A stretch of 64,000 nucleotides of DNA from Gnetum montanum. Taxonomy: Eukaryota > Streptophyta > Gnetopsida > Gnetales > Gnetaceae. The stretch is taken from NCBI GenBank assembly GCA_015680685.1, contig MNCI01001481.1, positions 18,844-82,843 on the forward strand, written 5' to 3'. The notes under the pieces are model-generated. The model was not told the DNA's origin. It saw only the letters and a list, made by a program, of their open reading frames with translations, and made no database searches. Shown here piece after piece: positions 1-13,219 of this stretch. A program made the translations under genes and the position numbers. Each line of letters starts with the position of its first letter. Position 1 is the stretch's first letter.

Positions 1-44
1 CTCATTTCATATGGTTGAGTGTAGGGGTACCTCGCCACTCATCA
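1..44 (+). repeat. 3' end of an LTR (E1/E2/E3 family)
   Basis: The first 44 bases match the last bases of the LTRs ending at 33694, 50261 and 56223: a motif reading atggttgagtgtaggggtac, then the terminal CACTCATCA. No primer-binding site follows, so this is a 3' LTR or a solo LTR whose body lies left of the window. Confidence 0.8.
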
Positions 45-1750
45 CTTGCTATAAGATATTTTCTCTAAAACCTTCAAGCTCTAATAGAACTTATTAGTCA
101 TTTGTAGTGGAATAAGATCCATTTGAGATCCTTTTCTCTAAAATTTCAACCTTTAAAATGCCTTCAAAATTTAACCATGAGTGGCAAGCTCACTCCTAGT
201 GAAATGATCAATAGACCAAAAGTCTTGATTAGCTCATAATGGCTTCACCATGGATCATGGTTTGATAGACCATGACTTTTCTTCAAGTTGCGGTGGCTAA
301 AATAGTGAAGAAAAATCAAAATTCCCTATCATGATACATGGAATGAGTTATGGAACTCTATACCATGTATCATGGTAAATACCACAAGTGTTTTACTAGT
401 CTATGCATGTATGTAGGATTCAAGGAAATAACATGAGAAGACAACTTGGGACATGAACTTTCCAAGGCCTTTCTAGTAGTGTTACCTAGCTCAAAATAAA
501 GATGTTGCTTAATCTATGTCAAGAAAATGGATCTAGATATCAATTTGGAATCAAGATGGAGTTACATGACTCAAGAACAATGGAACCAAATGATATTGAA
601 GTGTCAAAGTTGTTAGTCCAAGAATCAAGGAAAACATTCTCAATCCAAGATGGACTTCTCACTAGAGGCCTAGGAAAGTCTAGGTACATGTAGCTAGTCT
701 AGGATGGATGTCTCATAGAAGCCTAACACTATTTAACATGGACATATATCATTTTCTTGTACATCTAGGACAAGGCAAGGTGGTGTGTAAGGTGGATATT
801 TAAGCCTCAAATGAGATATCCAAGGTAGACATTGTGACAAAATAAAAGTCATTTCATGTCATTTTGGCACTCCAGTTTAACTTCAAGTTATTGAAGAAAG
901 TTTGGGAAGGTTGGTTTGCTTCAACATCAACCTCGCTTTCTACAAAAAACACTAATATCTTAACAATTAGTTAATCAACTACACATAATTTCTCATCTCC
1001 ATACATACTCATTGCTCCTATTACATAAAGGCTAATATTATTTTTACTAGAAGCTCTACAACTACTATACATCTTATTAGGGCTTGAAACACTTATGCTT
1101 TATTGATCTATATTCTGTCATTAGTATTCCTTTACTTATAGGGATTATTATTCTTATATGTCCTATCATATATTTATATTATGTAGATTATATATTTGTG
1201 AGATCATTCTCTATGCACTTTACCTATTATATATTTGCTTCAAAGAGCTTTGGATTTTCTTTAAGGGTAAAATTCCAATTTGTATTATGAAATCTTGAAA
1301 GGTTTGTACCTTGGTGAATTCTATGGGATCACCAAGTATTAGTGGTTTTATCTTGAAGGGTTCCAATAAGTCCTATAAGTGCACTGTTAATCTCAAGCTT
1401 GTAAGGTTCTTAGAAGTCCTAAGGGATACTAAGTTTAGAGATCTCATCATCAATGCCTTGCAAGGATTTTGTAGCATTCAAGGATCTGACATTGTGGTGT
1501 CCTCTACAACTTTTGTTTTATTTATGAATTAAAGTGATAAGATTTACCACATATATTGGTAAATATATTTCATTATATTTTTATTTCATTTCATTCCAAT
1601 ATTTAAATTTTATTTTTAGTAAATATTTTTAGAACCCATTCAAGCCCATCATCTAAGTTTAGTGATCCACAACTTTTAACTTGATTTTTCCAACATCATG
1701 ATACTAAAGATATTTATCAACCCCTAAAAAACATTTTTTGTTTACACTTT
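45..1750. other. Intergenic, no gene recognised
   Basis: A+T-rich DNA between two LTR ends. Short open frames exist, for example at 1084-1290 and 1311-1532, but they show no domain, no splice context and no similarity to other frames in the window. I see nothing that supports a gene. Confidence 0.5.
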
Positions 1751-2622
1751 TTATGAGTGGTGAGGTGCCACTACACTCAACCATATGAATACGAACGTGT
1801 ACACACAATCTGTTCAAACTCCCCAAATGGACTAGTTGTGGTATCTAGATAGTTACACGTTGATCGTAGTTTGTTTTCTTCCCACCTAGACTAGTATTTG
1901 CTTTGTCACGTATGGTCTAGTCTAGAATGAGGTGTATGATATGATTTCTAACATTAGGCTACTCCTAGAGACAATGGAAAGTAATCTTGATTAAACTAAT
2001 AAGCAATAGGAAATGAAGTCTAAGCTAGCTTAAGTGCGATGAGCATTCGTCCTTAATCATCCGTATGCATCTTGGACCTCATGTACTACTTCTGGGATTA
2101 CCAAGCACACATTACTTGAGCCCTCCTAGATACGCTACTGGGTTACCAAGTAGTTACACTTCAATGTTCATGATTAAGTCGTACTCATTCTGCATTTAAC
2201 AACAGGAATAGTAAATGACGGTAACTAAGAAAAAAAATAACAATAACAATTAAATAATTAAAACTAAGTGAATGCTGCAATGATGGAGTAATCTCGATCT
2301 TTATTGTTGATCATGTATGTGTCCAAGTATGTCACACTCGAATAAAGGTTTCGTACAATTACAAGCATCACACTACGGGCATGCACTTGGAAAAATAGTC
2401 TAACTCCTACGAAAACAAACTATAAGAGCTTCACTATAACTTGAACAAAAGGTGCCTAAATGTGGTGGGTGCATGCATATTTATAGCAAAAAATGAACTC
2501 TTTGTTGACAAGGCCAAGTTAACACATGGAAAGATGCATCGATGGGGTCCTGTTGACACGACTGCGTTGATGGGGCTTCGTAGACCCGGCCCAGTCGACA
2601 TTGTCCACTAGATGCTTCATCA
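1751..2622 (-). repeat. E1 3' LTR
   Basis: On the minus strand it begins with TGATGAAG just after a purine-rich tract (gtgggggta) and ends at CCACTCAT-AA. It shares long blocks with 7118-7672 and with the solo LTR at 38434-39298. It is about 870 bp, like the other LTRs of the family. Confidence 0.8.
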
Positions 2623-5189
2623 TACCCCCACAACTAAATAACAACTCATCCTCGAGTCAAAAAAAATGAGAACAAGTGCAATTAATTACACAGTGGATAG
2701 GTATGGGATTATTAACTACTAGGAATTTACTCATGTTGTAGTGTGGAATTAAACAAAACAAAATTGGGACACAGACACAGAGTGCAGAATGCAAAATTAT
2801 TGGAACTCATGTGGTTCTTGGCAGTGGTGGCTCCTCCATGGGCCTCTTCCCCTTGTCTTGTGCTCCAGGTCTTGGAAGTTGATGGCTCTAAAGGAGTGCC
2901 TAGAGATTTTCCTCTTTATTTTGGAGATCCTGTGCCATCCATGCTGATGCTCCAATGTTTGATGGAGTCAACACCTCCCATGGACACGGTAGTTGCAAGA
3001 ACATTTGATTTGCTTTGACATACCAAGCTGCAAATAGCTGTTGTTTCTCCTTATAGGCTCGACCCTTGACCTCTCCACTTTTTTCTTAGTTAGATTGTGC
3101 AGTCACAGGAGTTCCTTGATGGATGCTAAATGATTGTGCCTCCTATGTTGCATGTTCTACATGAGGTCCTTGGCCTCTGCCTTCCCCTGGGCGTTTAGTT
3201 GCACCTTGAGAAGGTCCTCCTTGTTGTCCTCTTTTAGGGGCCAGCTATAATCACACAAAAATCAATTGTTAGTAAGGTTATTGAAATAAGTTCAATTATT
3301 TCATACCTTACTCATTTCCTTTAATAAATGTTGAATTCTTTGCTTAGTGTGATTCTAAGGTTACAAATTTTTTTCAAGGAAGTTTCCCTAAAAGTTTAAT
3401 GTCAGACCTAATTTGTTTAGGTGACACATAAAAGGACATGTAATGGTTCATAGGAACATTGGAACTAAAAGGATGATAAGAGAAAGAATAAATTTGTCAA
3501 TGAAGTACATGGAAGGTATAAAATGATGTGGTGGTGATGTACAATGAGTGTAAATTACAAAGGTTACACAAGTGGATCCTCCCCAAAGTAGGTTCCTACC
3601 TATGATGCCCTTACGTAACCACCCTAAAAATGTCTATAGGCACTAGAAGGGTGAAATGCAATCCACACTAGTTGCACAAAACACACACATATAGATACCA
3701 CCATGATGAGATATGAATTCAATACTACACAAGACACGAGTCACAAATACATGAATAGCAAGATGAGGTGAATTGTAGAAGGGATTGCAGATATTGGGAC
3801 ATGAGGCAACTAACCCAAGGCATAATGAATCTTGAGTGTAGGGCATGATTAATGTGTTATTAGCCTATTGCTCCAAAATCAAAACCAAGTCCATTCCTCC
3901 AATCAGTGACATCGCATTGTTTCATCCAATGATGGACAACAATAAGAGCACCATGATAGCAAGGCGTATGATCACTTGGCATTTCATCCAAGGGAGGAGT
4001 CGTTTAGAATTTGTTCTGTGGCACATGTTTTTTTTTTCAGCCGCTTTGGCACTTTTTCCTTTCCAATCAGTGAACCAGAGAAGCTACCAACCTTTAGGCA
4101 TGGATGCATGTCTTTCCAATGGGACCCCCAAAACAGTATTAAGTTTCTTTATTGAGTGCCTTTATTACTCTTACTCCCATTTTTGTTAGATCTACAAGGA
4201 CCTTAGTACAACTAGGTTACATGATAGCACCCACAGAGGTCACCAAAAAGAATCGACAAGTTCCCTTAATGTCACACCCTGGTCATTCCCTCTTAGTCCA
4301 TCATTTTTCGCTCTAAGCATAATGAGCACAAGATTGATTTTAAGTTTTCATGATGACAAGAATAGCATCATACCTAGAGTAGAACCTCTTATTAATAGAA
4401 TGGGTGGGTGGATGTTGTGGGCTCATTGTCCAAATAATTAATCACCTGAGACTTGATAGCATAGGACAACACATCAATTGATGAGTCACATGGGTATTTT
4501 ATTTGCCGATGAGATTACCCATAAAAACATAAAACAACAAATTGAAAGATAAAAAAGTAGAAGTCAAAAAAAATAAAAAAACAACAAATTAAAAATGAAG
4601 AATTGGAAAAAAAATTGTAAAATCAAATAAAAAGAAAAACATTTACTAATTCTTCTTGTCAAAATGGAGGATATCCCCCATAACTAATCCTTTGAGTATG
4701 GCTAGAATTAATAAATGGAAAATTTGGATCCAAGCATTTTGGGAACATTGGAGTCTAGTCATATCCAAACCACTGGGTGTCCTTTGATGTGGTGGTTGGA
4801 ATGTACCCAAATTAGGATTCACACACTCAATTGAAGTTGGCATAGTGGGGAAAATTATAAGATGTGGTCATGTGATATGAAGTTGACCCACTATGGCACC
4901 CATGAACATAAGTTGGTATGCAAGGATCGATATGTCTCCCTATGTGGCTATATTCATTAGGCTACATGGTCATTGGAGCATTAATTGATGGCCTAGATAG
5001 AGTCACTAAAGGTGTTGAGTTCGAGGGAGAAGATGCATCATAGTGCTAAACTTGTGCTAATTTGGTGGTTGCAGTGGTTTGAAGACTATGTTGTCTCTTT
5101 CTATAGTCATTCCTAAAGAAAGGATGCTTTCAACATTGTGAAGGACCTCCACTACTATTGATAGTAGTAGCATAGGTAACATTCATGGC
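2623..5189 (-). other. E1 3' internal region, non-coding
   Basis: No convincing reading frame. Two blocks are shared with E3, with weaker resemblance in E2. One at about 3560-3625 contains ACTTTGGGGAGGA on the minus strand (compare 28903-28960 and 54637-54680). One at about 3890-4190 matches 28393-28608 in element orientation. The open frame at 3845-4189 is antisense to the element and reflects that conserved stretch rather than a gene. Confidence 0.55.
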
Positions 5190-6984
5190 TTAGTGCTGTG
5201 GTGCAAAACCTTCTGGCACAGTTGGTGGTGATGTAGAAAGGGATAAAGTATGAGAATATTGAGGTTGAGAAGAATTGTAAGGCACATGAGGTGGTGATCT
5301 TGTTGGATAGGACATGGATGGATAGTACTCAGGAGAATGACAATGATGAGGTGAGGTAGATGATGCTAATCCCATTGGAGAAACATGGTGTTGAACATAA
5401 TAAGCATTTGACGTTGGCACATACGAAGGGTATGCTCTAGTTGGCAGTGGCCTCCCCCACGACTGAGGTTTTTGCCACTATGGTTGGACCAGGTATTTCT
5501 GTATGAAATTTGGATGTAACATTCCTTCCCAATGCTCATGTAAATGTGACAAGATTGGGGATTGGCCTTTGAGGTGATCGTACATGCAAATGTCACATTG
5601 ATATGGGTGATTTGTAGTTGAGCCCTTATCTTTATTTTCTTCAACCCTTCTTTTCGATTGTCTAGTGGTGTCCTGTCCTATTGCTCAATTTGGCATACTT
5701 CCGCCTCTAATAATGTTGGTCTATTATCTGCATTTTTAATGTACCCATTCCATAATCTTATTGATCCTTGCCTCAATTTCATCTAGTGATTGTAGCATTG
5801 GCAAAGATGATACCACCTCCTTGAGGTGACTTGATTTCCCCTCTTCATGATTATGGACCTTTGCTAATTCAAGATTTTGGTCCTGTTGAGAGCTTTCAAA
5901 ATTCTCCCATTTAGCCATTCTTCTTCTTCATTTGCTACTCACTTAATAAGCTCTTGGAGTTGGTGGATCTATAGCTCATATAGTTGAATTGGGGCATACA
6001 TCCTTAGGGTCTCCCTTGTTTCATTACAAAGCCCATCTAGGATGTGGTACATTAGCCTTTCCTCAGAGAATCCATGGCCTAGGCAATTGTTTAACAATGA
6101 ATAGTATCTTTCTAAGGCCATTTCCAAGGGTACATGCTGCCCTTTTTTCCATTCTTGGATTTGTATCCTCAAGGCTGACACTCTTGCATAGGTTTGATAT
6201 CTTTCATTAAAGAGTTCTACCATTGTCAGCCAACATCGAATTGATTTTGGTTTTAAGGACCTGTACCACACTTTTGCTTGGCCAACGAGTGTCATAGGAA
6301 AGAGCTTAAGTCTTTTCCATCCATTATCAATGTTGTTCCATACATAGGCATCGTAGAAGGCTTGTAAATGATGTTGCGAATCTAAATCATAGCCTCTTGA
6401 AAACTTGGGAAAGTTATTTAAATCAAGCCTAGGTAGATGGCTTTCCTTGCGATGCTTGCAAGATATTTGAACAGCCTCTTGTATATGCATTAGGCTCTTA
6501 GTGGCCAGCATGGGTTCATCATCACTAGGTAGGTTATGAATTTACGAGTTGGGAAAATGTTGTCTTCATTCATGTTGGCATTTATGATTTTGCCTGTGGG
6601 CTCAATTTTTATTTCTACGGCAACCCCTTGAAATACGGTCATCTATGTCACAACCTGTCATTGAAGGAGTAGAGGAAGAGAAATAACTGGAAGACTCATC
6701 ATGGCTTTTGTAAGTCTTCCAATCATCCTTGGATAGATTCTTGTTAACTATTGAGAAGGTCCTAGGTCTTATGGGCCCCCTCATTCTATGGGATGTCCCA
6801 TCCATTCTAGAGGTGCTAAAGTTGGATGATAAAGGTCCTTGAGTACTGTTGGGGTGCTCATGATCATAGGAGACCCCTACATAGGATTGAGTACTCCTAA
6901 CTTCGTCTTCATCATCATATATTTCATTGGTTCTCCAATGAATTGCCTAGTTGTGATGCGGTCATAGTCTTGTGAGAGAGACAT
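5190..6984 (-). pseudogene. E1 gag remnant (Athila-like Gag)
   Basis: The likely start is the ATG at 6984, about 110 bases after the primer-binding site. The clearest part is 6511-5969, 180 codons open, containing the capsid-type order LFPMTLVGQAKVWYRSL, then ELFNERYQTY and a YHILDGLCNETR segment. That order is typical of retrotransposon Gag domains in plant gypsy elements. Further on at about 5597 comes CDICMYDH, the Cys/His motif shared with E2 and E3; here its last Cys is replaced by Ser. It ends in a Pro/Tyr/Ser-rich tail (5420-5190). Frameshifts and stops break the frame at several points, so it makes no full-length protein. Gag would form the particle that packages element RNA. Confidence 0.75.
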
Positions 6985-7097
6985 TGTTGTGAATTGTGTG
7001 TGACTTAGTTGAAATTAATTTCTTTTCTAAAAGATATATCATGAATACTTTGTTACAGCAATCTTGTATGATATAACTAATCTAGATAACTAGCACC

Positions 7098-7117
7098 ATA
7101 CTCAGCAACAGCACCAA
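7098..7117 (-). promoter_or_regulatory. E1 primer-binding site (tRNA-Asp type)
   Basis: Immediately inside the LTR the minus strand reads TTGGTGCTGTTGCTGAG. This is a decayed form of the TGGCGCCGTTGCCGGGG site that pairs with the 3' end of plant tRNA-Asp, used by Athila-type elements. Confidence 0.7.
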
Positions 7118-7672
7118 TTATGAGTGGTGAGGTACCCCTACACACAACTATACAAATATGAGCATGTACGCACGATCCAATTGAACTCCGCAGATGGACT
7201 AGTTGTGCTATCTAGATAGTTACACATTGATCACAGTTCATTGTCTTCCCACCTGGACTAGTATTTTCTTTATCATGTATGGTTTAGTCCAGAATGGGGT
7301 GTATGATATGATTTCTAACACTAGGCTACTCCTAGAAACAATGGAAAGTAATCTTGATTAAACTAATAAGTAATAGGAAATGAAGTCCAAGCTAGCCTAA
7401 GTGCGATAAGCATCTATCCTTAATCATTTGTACGCATCTTGGACCTCGTGTACTACTTCTAGGATTACCAAGAACACATTACTTTAGTGCTCCTAGATAC
7501 GCTACTGGGTTGCCAAGTAGTTACACTTCAATGTTCGTGATTAAGTACTCATTCCACATTTAACAACAAGAACAGTAAATGATGGTAAAGAAATATTAAC
7601 TAAGAAAACAATAAATAAAAATAACAATTAAACAATTAAAACTAAGTGAATGCTGCAATGATGGAGTAATCT
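7118..7672 (-). repeat. E1 5' LTR, truncated
   Basis: Matches 1751-2300 of the other LTR and stops abruptly at about 7672, within a phrase shared by both (gatggagtaatct). The outer third, which would hold the promoter, is missing. Unrelated sequence begins at the break. Confidence 0.75.
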
Positions 7673-7675
7673 TAG

Positions 7676-7745
7676 GGACCATCATTTAGAATGAGGGTAA
7701 TATGGTCATTTCTTAAGTCAAAGACTTGGGTTCAAGCCTAGGCAT
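7676..7745 (+). repeat. Possible tRNA-derived SINE head
   Basis: A box-B-like phrase (GGGTTCAAGCC) lies just past the LTR break. A box-A-like sequence upstream is weak. This may be a short Pol III-derived insertion; the evidence is thin. Confidence 0.2.
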
Positions 7746-10700
7746 ACTTACTCGAAGAGTTTAGGCTTTTTCTCATCTACCAATACTTCCAAAACCCCAC
7801 TTAGTAGGATAAGCAATTTGGCTTTAGGTAATGATCCCTTTTATAGATGCACAAATCTTGCTAGATTTTGTAGGTAGTTATCATTAGCTTGGATGAGCCA
7901 TTACACAAGAAACACAATATTGTGCTTGATTCATGTAATCATATCGATGATACTTAGCATAAGTTATCTTTAATTTGATTTATTTTTTATTCAATTATGT
8001 CAATTAATGTTTAATTCATGTAATTTTATGTGGTTCATAGATTTAATGGTTATTACCCTAGATAACTTAGAACCTATAGTTTGTACGTAATCTCTAGTAG
8101 ATATGATATTAGAAACTTATAATGACATATGATTCCTCCTAGATATATGGGTTTAAATTTTAAAATATAGAACTTTAAATATATTGTGTGATTGGCCATT
8201 AGGAAAATCACAAAATTACAATTGTTAATGCTTGATATTATCTAAATTATTGATTGAAGCCCTTTTTTCTATATAAATCCTCCACCCTAATCTAACCCTT
8301 AGAAATTTTTTCAAAACACTAAAAGGAAACATTCTAGTAGAACAATGAGAGAAGAAGCCATCATAATAGCATAGCAATGATAGCTCATAAATATGTAGGT
8401 AGCTTAGTATAGCAAATGCTTTTAACTATTTGTAATTTTTATCATCTTTTTTTATAATTTGATTTGATTATAGGTTTTTCATAAGTCAGGATTTCAAGAA
8501 AGTCCTAGCAAGAGTTTCTGATAAGGTTTTAAAGGTAGAAATTTTTACTACAATCCTTCTTATGTATTCAGTACAATATTATGATTTGTATATAATCAGT
8601 GAAATCAATTTGGAGTTTTGTAAAAAAAAATTCATAATGAATCTTTCATATTTCTAATAATGTGCATTTTTTTATTATTATCTTTGTTTCAATAGCATAG
8701 GCTTTGTTATAGTGTACTCCTAAGTTAAGGTAGACTCATTAGTTTCTTAACTTAATCTATCAACAACTATAAATGGTCATTATGGTTTAGTAAAGAGTTG
8801 TAACTCCTTACCAAGGATAAAACAAACACAAGTTCTCACTTCGTAATGTGTGGACCAAAATGGAATAAGAAACAAGCAAAAGGAATTTAAGGAATTATGA
8901 ATGATAGATATATTAGAAGCAATCAGAAATAATAAGTATAACAACATAGAGGCCATCACAATCTATAGATTAGTAATAACAATTGAAGAAACCAAAAGGT
9001 TAGCAAGTGATTCATAAGTAAAAGGAGTGATAAATGATCTAGTTTCCTAATGAGGATAAGAAGATCCAAGATGAGTAATTTGTAATATGATATAGCTCCT
9101 ACAGAGGAAGTAAAGTCCATCCAGAAGTTACAATGAAGTAAAGAGAATGATTACAATGAGGGATAGGCTAAAATTGAGGTAGTAGTTCATAATAGGATGA
9201 GCTATGGATTATTGAAGAAGTTCATGAAGGCCCAACCCACATAAGACTCACCAATTAAAAAAATTCCTAAAATACCTATCATGAGTAACAGGCAAAGACA
9301 GGCATAGTAAGGATGTAGCTAAGAAGAAGAATATGTTATGAAGAAGAGATTTGTAATGAGTTAGACAAGTATAAAGAAGTAAAGATAGTAAACCAAGTCC
9401 AAGTACAAGAGTTCATAATAGATAGAGTTATGAACTAAAATTATTAAGTATATTATATCTTACAATGGAGAAGTAAATACACACCAAGAAAAGATGCACC
9501 ACTTGGAGATAGCAACATTACCGAAACATGGGAAGTTCTTAGCAAGGCAAGACTTGGAGATACAACATGTTCAAGGATGTTAATATGACTTACCAAAATA
9601 AGGAACGAGTATCAAGTGATGGAATTAGTATAACATAACTTTTTCATCATAAGAGAATTCATAAGTAGCCAAATCAAGAAGACTTATGATATTCAAAACT
9701 GTCAAGAATACAAGGAGTAGTAACCATTATGAAGAGAGCTATGATCTTCTATTTGCATGATATTGATAATACTATTAGCTGTAAAGGTGGATCTCCTTGT
9801 AAAAGATCTTAAGGCACCAACATTGTATTACGAACATAATGAAATGTCAACACATATAAAAAAATCTCATAGACTTACTTTTATATTATTTGTCTGATCA
9901 ACTTAGAGTTAGATACCATGGGCTATAGTAAGGTCATATTCATTTTGAATTTCTAATGTTGAAACTAATTACAAATGGCTAGTATGAAGTTAAGTTAATT
10001 ATGTATTTGTTTTGATGTATCTAGCTAACTATTTGATATGCCTAATTGATGATGTGATGTGATTAAGTAGATCTAGCATTTAAAAAGCAACATATTGATG
10101 TATGGGTAACCTTGAAGTCAAGTTATTACCTCCTATGATTGTAGTGAATGTGGCTTTCATCTCAAGCCCCATCTTGAGAGAAGAAAACATTAGATCAATG
10201 ATCAGATCTGCAATATTTGGTAACTTTATAAGTTCAAGGTTTGTAACAATGTGGATCTATAGAGCCAAAAATTATAATAAAATATAAATTAAGGCATATA
10301 GGCCTTCAATTATAGTGATGAATATTCATTATAACAATTTCATATACTATACTAATTGAGGATGCTAGTCTCTAGTTGTGTGTCTTAATTATATTTATCA
10401 ATTGGGTTACAATGATGGTGGGATGAGTGAGATGATTATGATTACAATTATTGTCATTGTGATACTAACATTATTTGTGCAAAATGTGTATACTTGTATT
10501 GTGGCTATCAATTCTATGGCTCTATGTGCAAGTTGAATAGGAGGTGTTTATAATTTACTTTCCACATAGTCACAATGAACTAAATTTTCTTATTTTATAA
10601 GTAGAGTTAGAGGATTATGAACTTATTAAGATTTAAAACATAGGAATTAGTGCCTAAGCTAAGCTATAAGCTAGTGCCACTGGTTTATTATATAATGCTA

Positions 10701-11410
10701 TTATACTAAGATTTTGTACCCAATGGTTGGTACTTGATGTATCAATGTGTTATTTTCTTTTTGTAATTCTATATCTTTGGTACAAGTAGTTAGTTATCTT
10801 ATACTATTTATTTTCTATTCAATACATATCCTTTTGTTAGATAGTTGTTTTAGCTATGAGTGATTTATGGCAATGATGATGTACAAGTAGTTGGTTAGCA
10901 TACATATTATTTTGATAAACTGAAATCAATTTGGCATTGTGATTTTGATTACATGTGATGACATTCATTTTGCATTTATAGCTACTTAAAAAGTTTCATA
11001 CATACATATTTGATATTGAAATATCTCTTTTGGATTAACATAATTTTTCATGAGTCCTAAGATGTGATTATTTATGTATCATGGGGCTACTACTACTATC
11101 ATTGTCATTGCTTTATTTTATTATTTAAATATTTTCTATTCCATTGGCTATTGGATATTATACTTTTAGAATTTATACACAACATAAACTATGATAGTAA
11201 ATAGATTAATATTTTAATAATTTCAAGGAACCATTATTGTACTACTTTTCCACCTCTCAAGTATTGATTTTAGGCCAAGGGATCACTATCACTACATTGT
11301 CCTCTTAAATATTTTCATTCATTAGTCATTGTAGAATTATCTTAAAGATGTTTACTATCCTATCCTTTGCAAATTTTTATGGTGTTCTTTGATTTCCCAT
11401 ATGCATTATG
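7746..11410. other. Intergenic, no gene recognised
   Basis: A+T-rich. The stretch 8800-9850 is markedly purine-rich on the plus strand with many stops in every frame. It could be a very old element remnant, but I cannot assign it. No RNA gene or long frame was seen. Confidence 0.45.
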
Positions 11411-11415
11411 TTTAT

Positions 11416-12386
11416 TGGTGTAGGGACACCTCTTCTGATCCCCTTATTCTACCCTACATGGTATGTGTCTTTTTGTATTGATTTTGTGAAGGATGTTTTT
11501 TGGATGTTTTGGCATGTTTCAGGGTGTTTTGGGCTTATTTTGATGAGTTTAGGAGGTTCCATGATCTATGGGAACTTGTTGGGAGGCATCTGAAGGCTCT
11601 CAGCATCAAAAGAAGCATTTTTATTTGTAGCACCTTCAAGATAGAAGTCTTTCCTAAAGTGAAGATGTCTCCAGTCCATAGAAGACATCTCCCAAAAATA
11701 GTAGACGTCTCTCTCGTAAGCAAGCCTTTCACAGTAGACATCCAACAAATCCAAAGATGACCCAGACGCATGGGGAAACTTCTAAAAACGATGTTCCAAT
11801 TCAGGAAGCGGTCAAAGCAAGATAGAAATAGCCAAGAAGAAAGTGAGAAGACTTGGAAAATAACTAGAGAACCTCAAGTTAAGTTGAGGAAAGGTTTCTA
11901 GGGTTTTTACCTTCCTATTGCTTATAAATATTAATGTAATTCATTATTATTGATGACAAAGTGCCAAGTGCCATAGTGTTAAGGGCCAAAGTGCAAATGA
12001 TGAAGGCCACATATACCAACAAAGGGCAAGAGAGAGAGCTCTTGATGGAAGAGAGCTTGTGCAAGGAAGTTGAGTGAAAGGCAAGGGAGAGCACTTAAGA
12101 GAGGTTAGGAGAATCTCTTATAAGTGTCTTGTCTTGAGCTTCGGCTCCATTGTGAGCAATTGAGGATTAAGAGAGGACAAGTGTGGGCCTCTAAGATCCT
12201 TAGGAGGGTTGTGAGTTGAGCTTGGCTACTCATCTTTGATGTATTTTCTATGTATTTGAGAATTTTCTTAATAAAAGGGAATTTTTATATATTTCATTTT
12301 GTTGTTCTTACTTTCTAAGTTAGATCTACTTGGAAGTTGTGGATTGGATCCTACTAGGGCATTTTGAGGTGCAACCCCTTGCACCA
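11416..12386 (+). repeat. 5' LTR of the 11416 element
   Basis: Runs from TGGTGTAG to GCACCA, with short inverted ends TGGTG/CACCA. It matches 14217-15124 along its whole length with scattered differences and small indels, including a block of repeated gacgtct-like motifs in the middle. Confidence 0.9.
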
Positions 12387-12388
12387 GA

Positions 12389-12402
12389 TTGGTATCAAAG
12401 TG
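12389..12402 (+). promoter_or_regulatory. Primer-binding site (tRNA-Met type)
   Basis: TTGGTATCAAAG begins three bases after the LTR. It is one change away from the TGGTATCAGAGC site complementary to initiator tRNA-Met that many plant LTR elements use. Confidence 0.8.
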
Positions 12403-12519
12403 AAGGCTTGGAGGTTTCCACACTTCTATGTTGAAGCTTGGTGTTTTCTTTGAATGAAAGGAACATTGTTGTGGATATTTTTGTATTTGATTTTGGATAT
12501 CATTCTTTTTGCTTTAGGT

Positions 12520-13129
12520 ATGGCTCCAAGAAAGAAGACATATCAAGAGCTTAGACAAGAGCTTCAAGAGCTTAAGGACTCCTTTAATTCTTTTGTGGCT
12601 AAAATGCAAGAATTTCTTTCCAAAGTAAAGGTCCACAAGCACCAAGATTTTGTAGAAACTTTAGAAAAGGATATGGAGAATTTCAAGATTAACATGGGAA
12701 ATATTTTAATGAGAATTGATAGAATATCTTCTAGAAAGGAAGATGAAGGATCTAATGAAGTAAAGATCAATGAGAAAAGGTTCTCAAGTATCTCTTATTG
12801 AGCAAGGAAGTTTTCGATACTCAAGGGTTTCAAGGGAAGGAACCAAGAGCTTCATCAATGGGACCAAGAGATCTTCAAAGTCCAAGATGGTATATGCCAC
12901 TGATCAAGGAGTGTTCCTACCTCATGAGTCATGGGAGGTGAAGGATCAAAGGCAAGAGAGTGGCAAAGATCAAGGGACTTATTCAGGGAGGATCAATGGA
13001 AACACTAGAAGGTATGATACTCATTCTTTTTGTAATTGTTCTACACCTTGTAGCAAGGGAAAGGAGATTCTTAAGTCAAGTGAGACTATCTCATGGGAGA
13101 GATGTGAGTTGTCTAGCCAAGGTATGTAG
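12520..13129 (+). pseudogene. gag-like frame, frameshifted
   Basis: The ATG at 12520 opens MAPRKKTYQELRQ, a basic leader followed by a heptad-rich stretch (LRQELQELKDSFNSF) that should form a coiled coil to about codon 90. The frame closes at 12801. A second frame, 12770-13129, overlaps it and is Ser/Lys/Arg-rich, consistent with a frameshift. The start resembles that at 58918 in the larger gypsy element, which supports a Gag origin. No capsid core or zinc knuckle is recognisable, so the protein is partial even if translated. Confidence 0.5.
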
Positions 13130-13137
13130 AAGAATGA

Positions 13138-13217
13138 TTACTTTGATGATGTTTTTGATGCATCTGATGTTAAAAACTTACTTTGATGATGTTTTTGATG
13201 CATCTGATGTTTAAAAA
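13138..13217 (+). repeat. 40-bp tandem duplication
   Basis: A 40-bp unit beginning ttactttgatgatg is present twice in direct succession, with one extra T in the second copy. It encodes an Asp-rich peptide (FDDVFDASDV). Because 40 is not a multiple of three, it shifts the frame between the gag-like part and the downstream frames. Confidence 0.85.
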
Positions 13218-13219
13218 CT

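Larger units (their letters stand above)
1751..7672 (-). mobile_element. E1: non-autonomous gypsy (Athila-like) LTR retrotransposon
   Basis: Two related LTRs (1751-2622 and 7118-7672) bracket an internal region read on the minus strand: primer-binding site, gag remnant, then a long non-coding 3' part. Both LTRs share the same change in the terminal TGATGAG block (TTATGAG), which supports their being a pair. By eye they differ at roughly one base in ten, so the copy is old. The upstream LTR lacks its outer part, so no target duplication can be checked. I find no reverse transcriptase, RNase H or integrase between the LTRs. Such a gag-only layout corresponds to TR-GAG elements, which rely on enzymes supplied in trans. 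Confidence 0.8.

Noticed and set aside
2743-3018. 91-codon ORF
   Set aside because: Antisense to E1, close to its 3' LTR, with no motif and no counterpart in E2 or E3.
3845-4189. 114-codon plus-strand ORF, with a similar antisense ORF at 28393-28608
   Set aside because: Both are antisense to their elements, and the likeness follows from shared nucleotide sequence. No domain, and frames differ in length.
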